Assembly (NCBI RefSeq): GCF_040183065.1
Contig: NC_091126.1
Span: 144,920,204-144,984,203 of the forward strand
DNA: 64,000 nt
Source of the DNA: Periplaneta americana
Lineage: Eukaryota > Arthropoda > Insecta > Blattodea > Blattidae
Reading direction: 5' to 3'
Positions 41,817-52,714 of this stretch are shown one piece after another. A model generated the notes under the pieces. The model saw nothing but the letters and a program-made list of their open reading frames with translations, was not told where the DNA came from and made no database searches. The first letter of the stretch is position 1; the number at the start of each line of letters is the position of its first letter. A program made the translations under genes and the position numbers.

Positions 41817-43267
41817 CAAAAGTTCCAATCCATTTTCATGAAACTGAAGTGTAACGCTTTTCTTTTACAGGTAATATTAACCATGCTTACTAAAGAAGAG
41901 AGAATAGCCATAGTTTGTGGACGGTTGGAAGAGTTAACTTATGCCCAGGTCCAGGTGGTGCTTTTGCGGAAATTTCACAAACCTGGTCCATCAAGGGCAA
42001 ATATCAGGATCTGAATAAATTTCTCAGAATGGGATCTGTACTGGATGAAAGACGTTCCGGAAGACCAGCGACATCGGCAGAAACTGTGCGCTGCATAAGG
42101 ACGCAATTGAACATAGCCCTGAGCCTCAACACGCAGACTCAGTAGAGAGCTTGCTGTATCCTTATCAACAGTGTGGAGAATCCTATTTAAGCTTCATAAA
42201 CATGCCTACCATATCCCAGTGCTGCATGCGCTTCAGGATGAAGATCATGTATCTCGTGAAGCCACGTGTTACGATCTCCTTGAGGCTGTGGAACATGAGG
42301 ACCTGATGAATAACATTCTTTAGTGATGAGGCAACCTACCACGTGTGGTGGATTGGTAAACAGTCATAACAACAGGATATGGGGTGAGGAACAGCCCCAT
42401 GTGACTTTTGAGTGAGAAAGAAACACACCTAAGGCCAATGTCTGGTTGAGTATGACAAAGACAAAAGTATATGGACCTTTCATGGTAGCTGAACCTACAA
42501 TGTATGGTGCAATGTATCAGGATATGTTTGAACTGTTCTTAGACTCACAATTGGTTCAAAATCAGATTTTCGATACAACTATGTTTCTACAGGATAGCGC
42601 ATTGCCCAACTTTGCTAAAAGCGTATGTGACCACTTGAATGCAGCATTTCCTGGCAGGTGGATTGGACGAGGTTCACCTAGGGCACAGGCACGGGCACCT
42701 GATCTGATACTCTTGATTTCTTTGCCTGGGAATACATCAACTCTCAGTGTTACCAGGTGAAGATAAGGGGGGGTATCCCGGAATTGAAAAATCGAATTTG
42801 AGCTGCTGTGAACACCATTACACCAGAACAATTGCAATGAGTGTTCAGATCAATTGTGCAGTGGTGGCAATTGTGCCTAGAAATGTGAGGTGGTCATGTT
42901 AAATTATACTGATTCAACATACTAGGGTCCACACCTGTGGAGTAATGGTTAGCGCATCTAGCCGCGAAACCAGGGGCCCAGGTTCGATTCCCGGTCAGGA
43001 CAAGTTACCTGGTTGAGGTTTTTTCCGGGGTTTTCCCTCAACCCAGTATGAGCAAATGCTGGGTAACTTTCGGTGTTGGGCCCCGGACTCATTTCACCTG
43101 CATTATCACTTTCATCTCATTCAGACGCTAAATAACCTTAGATGTTGATGAAGCGTCGTAAAATAAACTACTAAAACGTCCTAGGGAGACATTTGATTGA
43201 TATGTGTAGCTTTCAATCAATAAATAAATTGTTCTTGAAAATGGATCGGGACTTTTGAATCACCCTG
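41817..43267 (+). mobile_element. Tc1/mariner-type transposon, decayed
   Basis: Perfect inverted ends CAGGGTGATTCAAAAGT and ACTTTTGAATCACCCTG with TA on both sides (41815-41816 and 43268-43269). Plus-strand transposase remnants: MLTKEERIAIVCGRLEELTY, LRMGSVLDERRSGRPATSAE (HTH region), FFSDEATYHVW (first catalytic Asp), FLQDSALPNFAKSVCDHLNA and AFPGRWIGRGSPRA (second), with several frameshifts and stops. A SINE is inserted near the 3' end of the gene. Confidence 0.9.
42917..43177 (+). mobile_element. tRNA-derived SINE nested in the Tc1/mariner element
   Basis: Head TGTGGAGTAATGGTTAGCGC (A box), B box CCCAGGTTCGATTCCCGG, body GTTACCTGGTTGAGGTTTTT, 3' end AAGCGTCGTAAAATAAAC. Well preserved. Confidence 0.93.
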
Positions 43268-43332
43268 TATAAAAACTTCCTTTGCCATTGCTATCCTTGT
43301 TTTGGCTTCTTGGCAGCAGCTAATGTTACTAT

Positions 43333-44089
43333 TGTGAATTTTATTAGTAACAACAATGTAATTTATTCGTCACAACAATAATTCCTTTCTACAATTCGCC
43401 TTAAACGCTCTCGTCAACAATTGGATTTTCACTCAACACAGTATTCGTTATAGCACTCCACCGATGACAATGACAATTTACTTGGACTATTACGAACAAC
43501 AATGAACTGTTAATCTTAACTAATATTTACAAAGCACTATTTACAAATCAGAACGATCAGTTCTCAGTTCACAGTTCTTCTATCTCAGTCACTCGAGTAT
43601 CTCACAGTATCTCGAACCACAGACCTTCAGAGACAGTTCACTGTACTCGAACTCGGGTCCCTCCAACTGCGGTCCACTGCACTCGAACTCAGGTCCCTCC
43701 AACTGCGGTCCACTGCACTCGAACTCAGGCCTTCGGATGCTGATACAGTTGCGGACGCACACTCGAGTCGAACTCCGGTACACAAGGCTTGCTTGTTCTG
43801 GCTTACTCACTGACTGAATAACTGAAAACTGCTGTCGTTCCTTTGCGTCCGTAATTTATAACCACAGCGACGTAGCCTCGAAGGTTCCACGCGTCTCTAG
43901 AGATGGCACTCCAGAAAAAGCCAGAGCCCTCTCCTCTCTACCAGCACCAGATGCGCGCGCACTCTCGCTCCACTCTCTCGCCGCGTTGGCCCTTTCCCCT
44001 CTTCGCCGCACGCCATCCCAAAGTGCTCCGCGCGATCTTCTCTCTTGCGGGACGCTGGTCGTGAGTTCGAATCTCACGTCGCTGTCACA
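43333..44089. mobile_element. solo LTR, copy 2
   Basis: Starts TGTGAATTTTATTAG and ends CGCTGTCACA, flanked by CTAT (43329-43332 and 44090-44093). Same family as 17212-18007. Contains a local duplication of the unit TCAGGTCCCTCCAACTGCGG near 43645-43725 and a GC-rich block at 43930-44060. The 3' end has a perfect hairpin GTGAG-TTCGAAT-CTCAC like a tRNA T-arm. Confidence 0.8.
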
Positions 44090-44329
44090 CTATTTATAAT
44101 ACACCCCAAGTATTTGAAGTTGCCCACTTGTTTCACTGTCTCATTTCGATTTCGCACATTTACCCTCTTTATTTGATACACATTATTAGATCAGAAAATA
44201 AATATTGACATCTGACAGGCATAGAACGTGGAATAAATTGCAACTGCAATTGAATGATACACAATAAACAAGAAATCATGTGCAGCAGTGTCAGATGCCA
44301 AAATAACTAAGGTTGCCTTTCTGTATAGT

Positions 44330-44425
44330 CCTATGGGGAAGAGAAATTTGGGCCGATGCTTGAAAAGATGGCGTGAACAGTTTTGAGATTGAATGGGCCA
44401 CATGATCTAAACCTTGATGTCAATG
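44330..44425 (+). pseudogene. LINE 3' end fragment
   Basis: Encodes KRNLGRCLKRWREQF followed by stops. KR..GR..KRW..QF is the usual C-terminus of several insect LINE RT proteins. Confidence 0.5.
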
Positions 44426-44696
44426 ATTATGAATATTAATTTCAGTTTCGAAACTTTAAGATATCGATAAACTCACCAATAAAACAATTTTCAAATATAT
44501 ACAGGATTAAAATCTCAGACACGTGATGAGTTTCTTGCAGTTTCTAACATACTCAATATGGTATAATTATTTAATGTGTTCTTGAAATGCTGTTACTCTG
44601 CGCCACTATACAGATGATTGTTAGTCACCATACAGACGATAGCCATTTTCTTTGCCAGTATTCCACAATTATTGTCATTCTGTTACAAATACTCCA

Positions 44697-46807
44697 CAAT
44701 TGAATCGGTCAGAGCTGAAAGGCATTAAGTCAAAACTGGACATTTCTTTATTTTTAATTAGCATTATGAACTATTTAAGCAATACCTATCAGTCAGTGCA
44801 AGAAAGAATTATGTCAGCCTTCTCGTTGTACAAGAAACTGTTGCTACTGGTAACTTGAACTGATGAGGAAAGCATTAAGTCATTGACTTCCTGCCTTTCA
44901 GTGCCTCACCATGCGAGGATGACCTAGCAACCAAGCTGCTGCTTTCCTATTCCCGCCAATCCCGCGGCCTTGTGATATCAATGTTTCAGTGTAATACGAG
45001 ACATAATAAGTGACTGTGTTTTTTACCCTACTTCACTCTACTTAGCTTGTATTTTGCTATGTTATAAGAGAAGTTGTAATTTATAACAATCTCTTCGTTG
45101 AATGTAGGTTATATTTATGTTACAAATATAACTAAAATACTGTGTAATTTTTAAATATGCAAAGCATTTATTAAGTGTATGCAGCAACCACGGAGCTGAA
45201 AAGCATTAAGTCAATTTTTTTTTTTTAAAGTGTATGAAGCATTGAGTTTGTATTTCTGTTGTGGCACACATAGGCTAGGGAATTATTATACAGCTTAATA
45301 TAAACATTCAATAAATTTTACATCTTGATTACACAACTATCAACACTGTATCACTTCGGAATATGTATGATAAGAACTTTCTTGTGTTAAACTACAGATA
45401 CACTACAGATACTAGAACAAATGCTCAAAAACAACAACACACCACAAGAACAAATTAAAGAAATCATCCTCACCACAGACATCATCACAAAACAAAACTA
45501 CTTCACATACAATAACAAGTATTACACACAAATCGAAGGCCTACCCATGGGATCAGCATACTAGCAGAAATATTCTTACACCACATAGAACAGACATACA
45601 TACTAAACAAAGACAACAACAAACACGCAGACAACATCATATATTGGCACAGATACGTAGATGACATACTAATACTATACAAAGGAAACAAAAGACATCC
45701 AAAACCTACATCAACACACAAACAAAATACACCCAAAGCTACACTACACATTAGAAGTTGAAAACAACAAATCCATAAATTTTCTAGACATCACAATAAC
45801 AAAAGTAGACAACAAACACACATTCAAAGTATACAGAAAACCAACAACAACAACACACATACACAACACATCCAACCACCCCACACAACACAAACAAGCT
45901 GCATTCCGAACAATGGTACACAGACTACTGAACATATCAATGAACCAACAGGATTACAACTAAGAACTAAATACAATCAAATACATAGCACAAGAAAACG
46001 GATACAACCCTAACATAATAGACAACATAATACGTAAGACAAAACAAAACCACAAAAAACAGAAGAATACAACACAAACACAAGAACACAAAAAAATACA
46101 TCACACTAACATACGAAAACAAAAACACATAAAATTGCAACCTCATTCAAGAAATTAAACTACAACATCGCATACAGAACAAATAACACTCTACAAAAAC
46201 ATCTCAACACACAAACAACACAAACAAACAAATACAACCACACAGGCGTATACAAACTCAAATGTAACACCTGCAACAACTTCTACATAGGACAGACAGG
46301 CAGATCATTTCAAACACGTTACAAAGAACACATCACAGTCATAACAAAATTACAAAACACCTCCACATATGCAGAACACATCACAAATGCCAACCACACC
46401 TACAGAGGCATCAACACAGACATGGAAATACTGCACATCCAACCAAAAAGCCAGAAACTCAACACACTAGAACAATATGAAATATACAGACACACGAAAA
46501 CACACCCCAACGATATTCTCAACACACAACTCAATTTCAAAACACATACACTCTTTGACTCTACACTACGAACACACCCACACAGGAAACAAGAGGCGCC
46601 AAGACCAAAAACGACCAGTTCCGAAGATGACCGAAAATAGGTCGAAACATGTTAACAAGGTACGTTAAAATTTAACACAAGAAAGTTCTTATAATACATA
46701 TTCCGAAGTCAATAAATTTACTTGGTTTTCTTCATGACGTAATGTTTTTTCCTCGTAAAAAGTTGCAAAAACTGACTTAATGCCTTTCAGCTCTGACTGA
46801 TTCAATT
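44697..46807. mobile_element. inverted-repeat element hosting a Penelope-like element
   Basis: CAATTGAATCGGTCAGAGCT... at 44697-44732 is inverted at 46773-46807 (...AGCTCTGACTGATTCAATT). The internal motif GCTGAAAGGCATTAAGTCA recurs in altered form near 44869 and 45195, suggesting subterminal repeats. Its own interior is non-coding. Confidence 0.7.
45353..46709 (+). mobile_element. Penelope-like element with RT and GIY-YIG endonuclease remnants
   Basis: Plus-strand fragments: EGLPMGSA and AEIFLHHIEQTYI (RT), YWHRYVDDILILY with the YVDD box at 45654-45665, KSINFLDITITKVDNKHTFK, VYRKPTTTTHIHNTSNHPTQ; then after frameshifts GVYKLKCNTCNNFYIGQTGR and SFQTRYKEHIT, the GIY-YIG endonuclease signature (46245-46320), and YAEHITNANHTYRG. 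RT followed by GIY-YIG defines Penelope-like elements. Terminal inverted repeats ACTTCGGAATATGTATGATA and TTATAATACATATTCCGAAGT bound it. The end region GACCGAAAATAGGTCGAAAC is a short palindrome typical of these elements. Base composition on this strand is extremely rich in A and C. Confidence 0.88.
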
Positions 46808-47515
46808 ATTAAAATGGTCGTAAATACACTGACTGTTGCTAGCCAATTTCATATTTTTAAAACATCCCCAACTCCCATGACTGTTATCAAGTGTTGTATA
46901 GTCATCGGATCGTATAAAAATTTCTGCTTTGGGCAGTAACAAATCCATGCAGTTGTAATAAACTATTTATATACAATAGAGAATGTTGCCACACATATAC
47001 CATTGAATCAGTTCGTGTGTTGCTAATTTTCATGAGGTATATAATTTAATAAGTAATGAGGAAGTAAGTATATGAAATTTATTTGGAATGTTTGTTTCTA
47101 ATTCTAGCTTCAGTACATTCTTTACAAGAGATACGTCCAGAGTGTATGAAGAACACTGCATTTAATACAGTAGACATGTTATCATTGTTAATTGCAATAT
47201 TAAAAGAAATGTTTCTTTGAACACGTCATTTCACTGAACACCCTGTCCAATCCTCATACATGAACTCCTTGTTTCCTCTGCAGAAGAGTGCAATTTCATT
47301 ATCTGTTTCTCATGTCGTTGAGGGATCAGTAGACGACAGGACTTGTATGTAACTGGATTGTAGCTCACAGACCAGGACTTGTTTCTGAAAATTAAAGTGT
47401 TTTTTCAAAACTCTATAGATGCAAAATTTAACGGAATTATTACAAAATCATGGCTCTGTGAAAGTCTTGTATAAAGACTCAGAAATTAAGTATTTGAAAG
47501 AGGGTGCAAAACAAA

Positions 47516-49420
47516 TGAAGACATGGGGGGAATAATGATTAATGTCACATTTTCATTATTCTGAGATATTGCAATTTTAAAGTTTGAAACTCTAAATGGA
47601 TACAATACTTGCAAATGAATTACACATACATATTATAACAATGGATTCACAAAGTTTCGTGAAGTTTTGTTTACCAACAATGGAGAATGAGCAACAATAA
47701 CGTTGTAATGAACAAATAAAAGAGGAAATAAAGGTGAATGTCTAACACTGTTAATATCCTACTTTACTTGATTTAACTCAAATTTGGACTTGTGTAAAAC
47801 CATAAACGCAATTTAACACTATAATTATATAAAATAATGGAGCAAGGGAATGTATTTACATATCTTCTGAAATCATTCACAGTGTGGTATATTGCCATAG
47901 AATAGCTTTCATTCTTCTTTCATGAGAGGCTTTGACAATTCCTGGAAGTAAAAAATTAAATAAGTAAAATATTGTATAGTACTACAGATGTAAACTAATG
48001 ACTAACTATTAATTATAAAAAAATACCTTCATATCTTTCCACTTTAACAAAGGTATTGGTAGGATCTCGGTGTAAGCAGGGTCTGGTAGAGTGAATTCCC
48101 CCTCTTGCAGCCTTGAAGGTGTTTTCCTTGTATCTGTGATATAACTACTGTATCCCATGATGTGTTGTAGCTCCCAGATCTTAATGACATAATACGTGGC
48201 TGTTCAATTTCCACTTTTACTTGTGTCAGAGGTCTTGTAGGTACATATAACTTACTTGTATTCTCCATTAGAGGTGAATAACGCTGTCCATTCTTTAAAA
48301 AATGTCTGATTGCACTCAACAACTTGGAATGGGCTTGACTTAAGTCTGCTGTGCCGTATAATTTCATACCAGTCTTTAGATACTTTTACTACTGCAGTTG
48401 GTGATATTGATATTGAATATGGCCATGAATTGCATTCTTAGTTTCATCACTTATAGCATGTAGTCTATTTTTATGCTTCCATCGTACAACCTTTCCACAT
48501 TCTTTCAACTGATCCTGAATGGTCTGTAATGCTCTTGCACATACCCCATGGAGAGCCAAGAAACCTTTGTAACAAACAGGTACGTCCATCACTATACCAT
48601 CTTTCTTTGTTGTAACTTTGTACGAATACGTGTAATCATGAAGAAGAGCTTAATTTTGACCTTTTCTAGGGGGGTCTCCATTTTCAGAGTTTTATTTCAA
48701 TTAAATCACTCAAATAAAATTTTATGCTCATTTCGGGTATCTATTCAAATGTACCATTTCAAATGTAAATTATGAATAAATTTGAAACAAGTTGAAACAA
48801 CTAAAATCTCTGAGCATCACGATCCGGCAGATTATTAACATGTTTGATGTTACCATTCCTATTTAGTTCACTAAAGTTTTGAAAACACTTCAATCTAGTG
48901 CACTTACAGTCCTCTCCTGTTTCATGTATTTGGGTTTCAGTTTTCTTTGTATCATCGATACACGGCGAAGCTTTCGTTTCTTCTTCGTAGGTACATTGAC
49001 TCAATTCTGGGTTTGTTTGTAGATCCATTACAACAGCAATCTTTCACCACATTTAACTCAATACTAACTGATATTTAGCTTCAGTAACGACAATAGAAAT
49101 AAAACTTGACTTCAATTCCAAAAATGTGACACCAATCACATAAATAATAGTAAGAATTGCGAACTAAAAACAACTAAAGCATTAAATTTTAAAGAAAGAT
49201 TGGAATGGACATTCATCGTTTTTTCGTCAAATACTAGGATTCTCATCAGTCTTCCATCTTCGAACTTACATTAAATCAAGAATATCACGGGACCCATACC
49301 ATTTTTAACACAAATGAATATACATAATGAAACTACACGAGTTTCTCTAACAACTGACACCATAATCTAAAAATGGAAAAAAAAAAATGGACCTTCATCA
49401 TTATTCCCCCCATGTCTTCA
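47516..49420 (-). mobile_element. decayed DNA transposon with C-rich ends
   Basis: Inverted ends TGAAGACATGGGGGGAATAA and TTATTCCCCCCATGTCTTCA. Minus-strand coding remnants: CKCTRLKCFQNFSELNRN, VMDVPVCYKGFLALHGVCAR, NRLHAISDETKNAIHGHIQY, SRLKSSPFQVVECNQTFFKE, then TRPLTQVKVEIEQPRIMSLR and YNTSWDTVVI. I recall this order (Cys-rich start, a CK.FFL..L.. block, a SHY block, then FFK.WT) from a common insect transposon family but cannot name its superfamily. A deletion removes the middle of the gene. Confidence 0.7.
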
Positions 49421-49629
49421 AATGCTGAAGACGAAGCTTCAAGATGAATGCACAGCAAGTCATCTCATATAATCATCAAAATACAGAGTGAGTCAGCCAG
49501 GGCTTGACTGACGTCAGCAGAAAGTCGTATGCCTAATAACTGCCCATTGCAGTGATCAGACCTCTTGCTCGCTTAACGTTTCGTGCAACTGTGTACCATA
49601 CATTTAAAGTGCAGTACCGGTAGTGTGTG

Positions 49630-50150
49630 TGAACAGTTGTAACAAATTTCCGTCAGTCATTCCCTGATTCGCCAGAGCCTTCTAAAACAATGATTTATAA
49701 TTTAGTGAAGGAATTTCGTACAACTGGATCAATATTGGATAAGAAACGAACATGTGTGAAGTGTGTTCTCACCGAGGAGATGTTAGATGAAATTGGCCAT
49801 CGACTAGAGAGAAGTCCTACAACATTATCCCGCCGTGTAGCTCAGCAGGTAGGGGTGTCACAGTCTTAAATTAAAATTAAAACCTTACAAAATTTGTGTT
49901 GTTCAGCATTTAATGGAACCCGATTATCAGAGCAGAATTAGGTTTTGCATGTGGTTCCAATAGTCAGTGCATGATGGACTACTCGACTCCACCTTAATTT
50001 TTTTTATAGTGACGAAGCATGGTTCCACCTCAGTGGTTACGTGAACACTCAAACCAATCGTTACTGAGACATCTTTTCACGAACAATCACTACATGACAT
50101 AAATTCAAGCCATTTTGGAGAATGATCTGCGGCGAGTTGCTGGACATGTC
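49630..50150 (+). pseudogene. Tc1/mariner-type transposase N-terminal half
   Basis: Encodes FRQSFPDSPEPSKTMIYNLV, KEFRTTGSILDKKRTCVK, VLTEEMLDEIGHRLERSPTT, LSRRVAQQVGVSQS (two HTH motifs), then YSDEAWFHLSGYVNTQTNRY containing the first catalytic Asp. Stops and a frameshift intervene, and the C-terminal half is replaced by other repeats. Confidence 0.8.
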
Positions 50151-50220
50151 TTCAGGAGATATGCAGCCTGCCAGATATCACAAGGGCATCATTTCGAACA
50201 TGAATTGTGAATTCGGGAAG

Positions 50221-50605
50221 TACAGTAGTGGCAAAAAAAACCAGACTGACGGAATAATCAAAGTCCCCGAAATTAGTCACTGCACATGCCATGCCCGCAG
50301 TCACAAGATAGCGAGTAATCTATTGAAATTGTAGTTTCGACTGCTATCATAGCCCATTTCGAAAGTCATTAGAAAATAAGCTGGTCAAATTCATGTTCTG
50401 GGAATAATAAGTTAATTGAGTAGTAAAATATTGCTGCAATCGAAAAGTATTGGGAATAAATTTGAATAAGGAATAAAAAAGGTTTCCTTCCCGGACAGGA
50501 TTCGAACCACGAAAGTCTTAGTTACCGGTCTATCGTGCTGTCACTGTGAACACGGCTCTGAAATCAGCTACAAGGGTCGGTCCAGTTTTTTTTGCCATTA
50601 CTGTA
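50221..50605. mobile_element. TA-flanked MITE carrying a tRNA-like segment
   Basis: Ends TACAGTAGTGGCAAAAAAAA and TTTTTTTTGCCATTACTGTA are inverted repeats with TA termini, as in Tc1/mariner MITEs. The interior (50485-50560) contains a minus-strand tRNA-like B box (GTGGTTCGAATCCTGTCCGG). Confidence 0.75.
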
Positions 50606-50828
50606 CATCATTATGCAATGCTAACCGCAAAGGTGCGGAATGAATCTTTCACATATGGTAGCATCGTTACGTATGAATCAGCCGCGTGAGTGTATTCCAA
50701 AATATTCTACACCAAAACAAACATATTTTGTCACATAAATATACAGACGATACTGCATTGTTGTCAAGAAATGGCAGCATTGCGTTTTTCACAAGTAAGG
50801 AATAATCCAAATAAAACTAAAATTAACA

Positions 50829-51046
50829 CTATTATAGATGTATTAATTTGTCCTACAGAATTTATCTGTAATATTGACAATTAATATTTGAGGAGAAAAA
50901 TTCGCTCCGGCGCCGGGGATCGAACCCGGTCCTTGGTTCTACGTACCAAGCACTCTGACCACTGAGCTACGCCGAATTTCTCCTAAAATATTAAGTGTCA
51001 ATATTACAGATAAATTCTGTAGGACAAATTAATACATCTATAATAT
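50829..51046 (-). mobile_element. fold-back element built around a tRNA-like sequence
   Basis: Two 75-bp arms, TATTATAGATGTATTAATTT... (50829-50903) and its near-perfect reverse complement (50972-51046), enclose a 68-bp tRNA-like sequence. On the minus strand this reads GGCGTAGCTCAGTGGTCAGA, anticodon-arm-like CTTGGTACG...CCAAG, then GACCGGGTTCGATCCCCGG. The A and B boxes look intact. Confidence 0.8.
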
Positions 51047-51178
51047 TCTTTTAGCTAGCGGTGCATAATAACTGCAGATTCCCGGCCAACAAGTCACTCA
51101 GCTGAGTGCGCTCCTAGTATAATGGCAGTTGACATTGGATACACGTCAACATATAGTTCGATCCGGCACTGTGGATTG

Positions 51179-51290
51179 AATTCGGCTTAGCTCAGTGGTC
51201 AGAGCGCTTGGTATGTAGGCCCAAGGACCCGGGTTCGATCCCTGGTGCCGGAACGAAATTTTCTCCTAAAATATTAAGTTAAAATTCACT
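51179..51290 (+). mobile_element. second copy of the tRNA-like core, opposite orientation
   Basis: GGCTTAGCTCAGTGGTCAGA, CTTGG...CCAAG and ACCCGGGTTCGATCCCTGG on the plus strand, followed by TTCTCCTAAAATATTAAGTT, which matches the inner part of one arm of the neighbouring fold-back. The long arm is missing. Confidence 0.75.
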
Positions 51291-51599
51291 CATTTTTCTG
51301 AAATGCTCGGAAACGTCCAATTTAATATTTTGAAAGGAAAATTAAAAATAAAAAAAAAGGAACAAAATTTTCAATCATTATTGTGCAGGGTGTGACATCA
51401 TCGACAACATTTTTAAATGACAACATATTATTTTTTCATTTTTTTCTGAAAGGTGGTATCTTCTTTAGTTATCCATTTAGTTTCATACAAAACGTTTGGT
51501 TGCTATGGGAACAGTTTCATTATTGGCTTGTTTAACGTATTTTCTTCACAATTTATACAACTACTGCAACAAATGAAATTCTAAATATTTAATAAGGTG

Positions 51600-51840
51600 C
51601 ACATCTAGCTTTCAGGTAAAACTCCCTGTGAAGCAGACTAGAATAATTTCAAGAGAAAAATTGTTCTGGGGCTGGGTATCGATCCCGGGGCATTTGATTG
51701 AACGCACCAACGCTCTTACCAACTGAGTTATCGAGGAACTTCACCTGACACTATCTCAATTATTCTCTTTATGTCCACATAACTCGAGTGGGTTGAGAAG
51801 ACGCCAGAAACCCACATCGAGTGCACACAAACAAGAAGAT
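51600..51840 (-). mobile_element. SINE-like family C copy
   Basis: Starts CTTTCAGGTAAAACTCCCTG, includes a tRNA-like core on the minus strand and ends CCCACATCGAGTGCACACAA. Homologous to the unit at 21634-21890. Confidence 0.75.
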
Positions 51841-51884
51841 ATAAATAATATATTGATGTTTAGGTGTTTATGTCTAACGAAGCT

Positions 51885-52700
51885 TCTCAAGGAACTGAAA
51901 TTTCTCTATGCAGAATTCAAGAGTGAGTGGTAATGGCCGTAGGTGTGTTCCATAGTAGTGTAAAAAAATTGCGACAACGAGGAAATTAGTGTACGTCTTT
52001 AGAAACACCGGATAAGAAAAATACAATTAAAAACAGTGTCTTGAAACTAGACGCATTGATGAGAGTGCAATGCGAAGGGTAGTGTATGACTTTTGCGTTG
52101 CAACAATTACTGCAAAAACTGAAAGACACAAATGGCTTTAATAGGGGCAATACTAATGTCAACACTCTTTAAAAAATTGGAATTTTCTCGGAAGAAAACT
52201 AAAACCAATATCAGTAGGTCGTTATTTGTTGAAAAATGCAATATTAAGCAAAAGAGGACAAACTACCCTAAGTGAATTTATAATTATTGAGCTGTTAATC
52301 TCCCTGTGTCATACATTCTATCATTCCATCTGCACAGCAAGTCGTGGCGCGACACCTCAGCTCATGGACTACTAGCGTTGGTATGAAAGGGAGAGCGCCT
52401 AGTAATCGTAGACACTTCTAATAAGGAAAGCTCAGCAGTTATCTGAGGGTTAATATTCTCGAATGAAATTGGCATCCTCTTTGTGGAAATGTTAAAAATA
52501 AATTGAATACGGTTATATGGAACGAGAGTTATTTTCTGGTGACGTCATAGACTCCATTATCATAAATCTCGGTTGTATCAACGACAACGACGATGAAGAT
52601 GATAGTGATTTCAGGTGCCACGGACCTATTATGCCCTTCCCCATAAAATCCCCCTTTTTCTTTTCCAACAACCGACTTAATGCCCTAGTTCAGAGTTTAT
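51885..52700 (+). pseudogene. decayed DDE transposase, copy 4
   Basis: Plus-strand blocks: MAVGVFHSSVKKLRQRGN, CTSLETPDKKNTIKNSVLKL, then FSRKKTKTNISRSLFVEKCN in another frame, and the C-terminal tail VIDSIIINLGCINDNDDEDD SDF split over 52545-52612. N-terminal HTH, linker, second HTH and acidic tail are present, but the DDE core is mostly gone. The gap is comparable to that in copy 1 at 613-1075. Confidence 0.7.
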
Positions 52701-52714
52701 AAAATTACTAAATA

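Larger units (their letters stand above)
41396..44165 (-). mobile_element. LINE fragment split by two insertions
   Basis: Minus-strand LINE RT C-terminus in three pieces: RVNVRNRNETVKQVGNFKYL then GCIINS (44090-44165); a short piece encoding TRIAMAKEVF (43268-43332); and SIFCRPLEKEPRKRLVNYFV, WSVALYGTETWTL, AFEMWIWRRMEHVKWTEKIR and VLERIMPNLIRKRRRNLAGS (41460-41816). The pieces are colinear once the Tc1/mariner element (41817-43267) and the LTR (43333-44089) are removed. Confidence 0.85.

Noticed and set aside
50906-51253. Functional tRNA genes at the two tRNA-like cores
   Set aside because: Anticodon loops have the wrong size and the acceptor stems do not pair properly; both sit in repeat elements.
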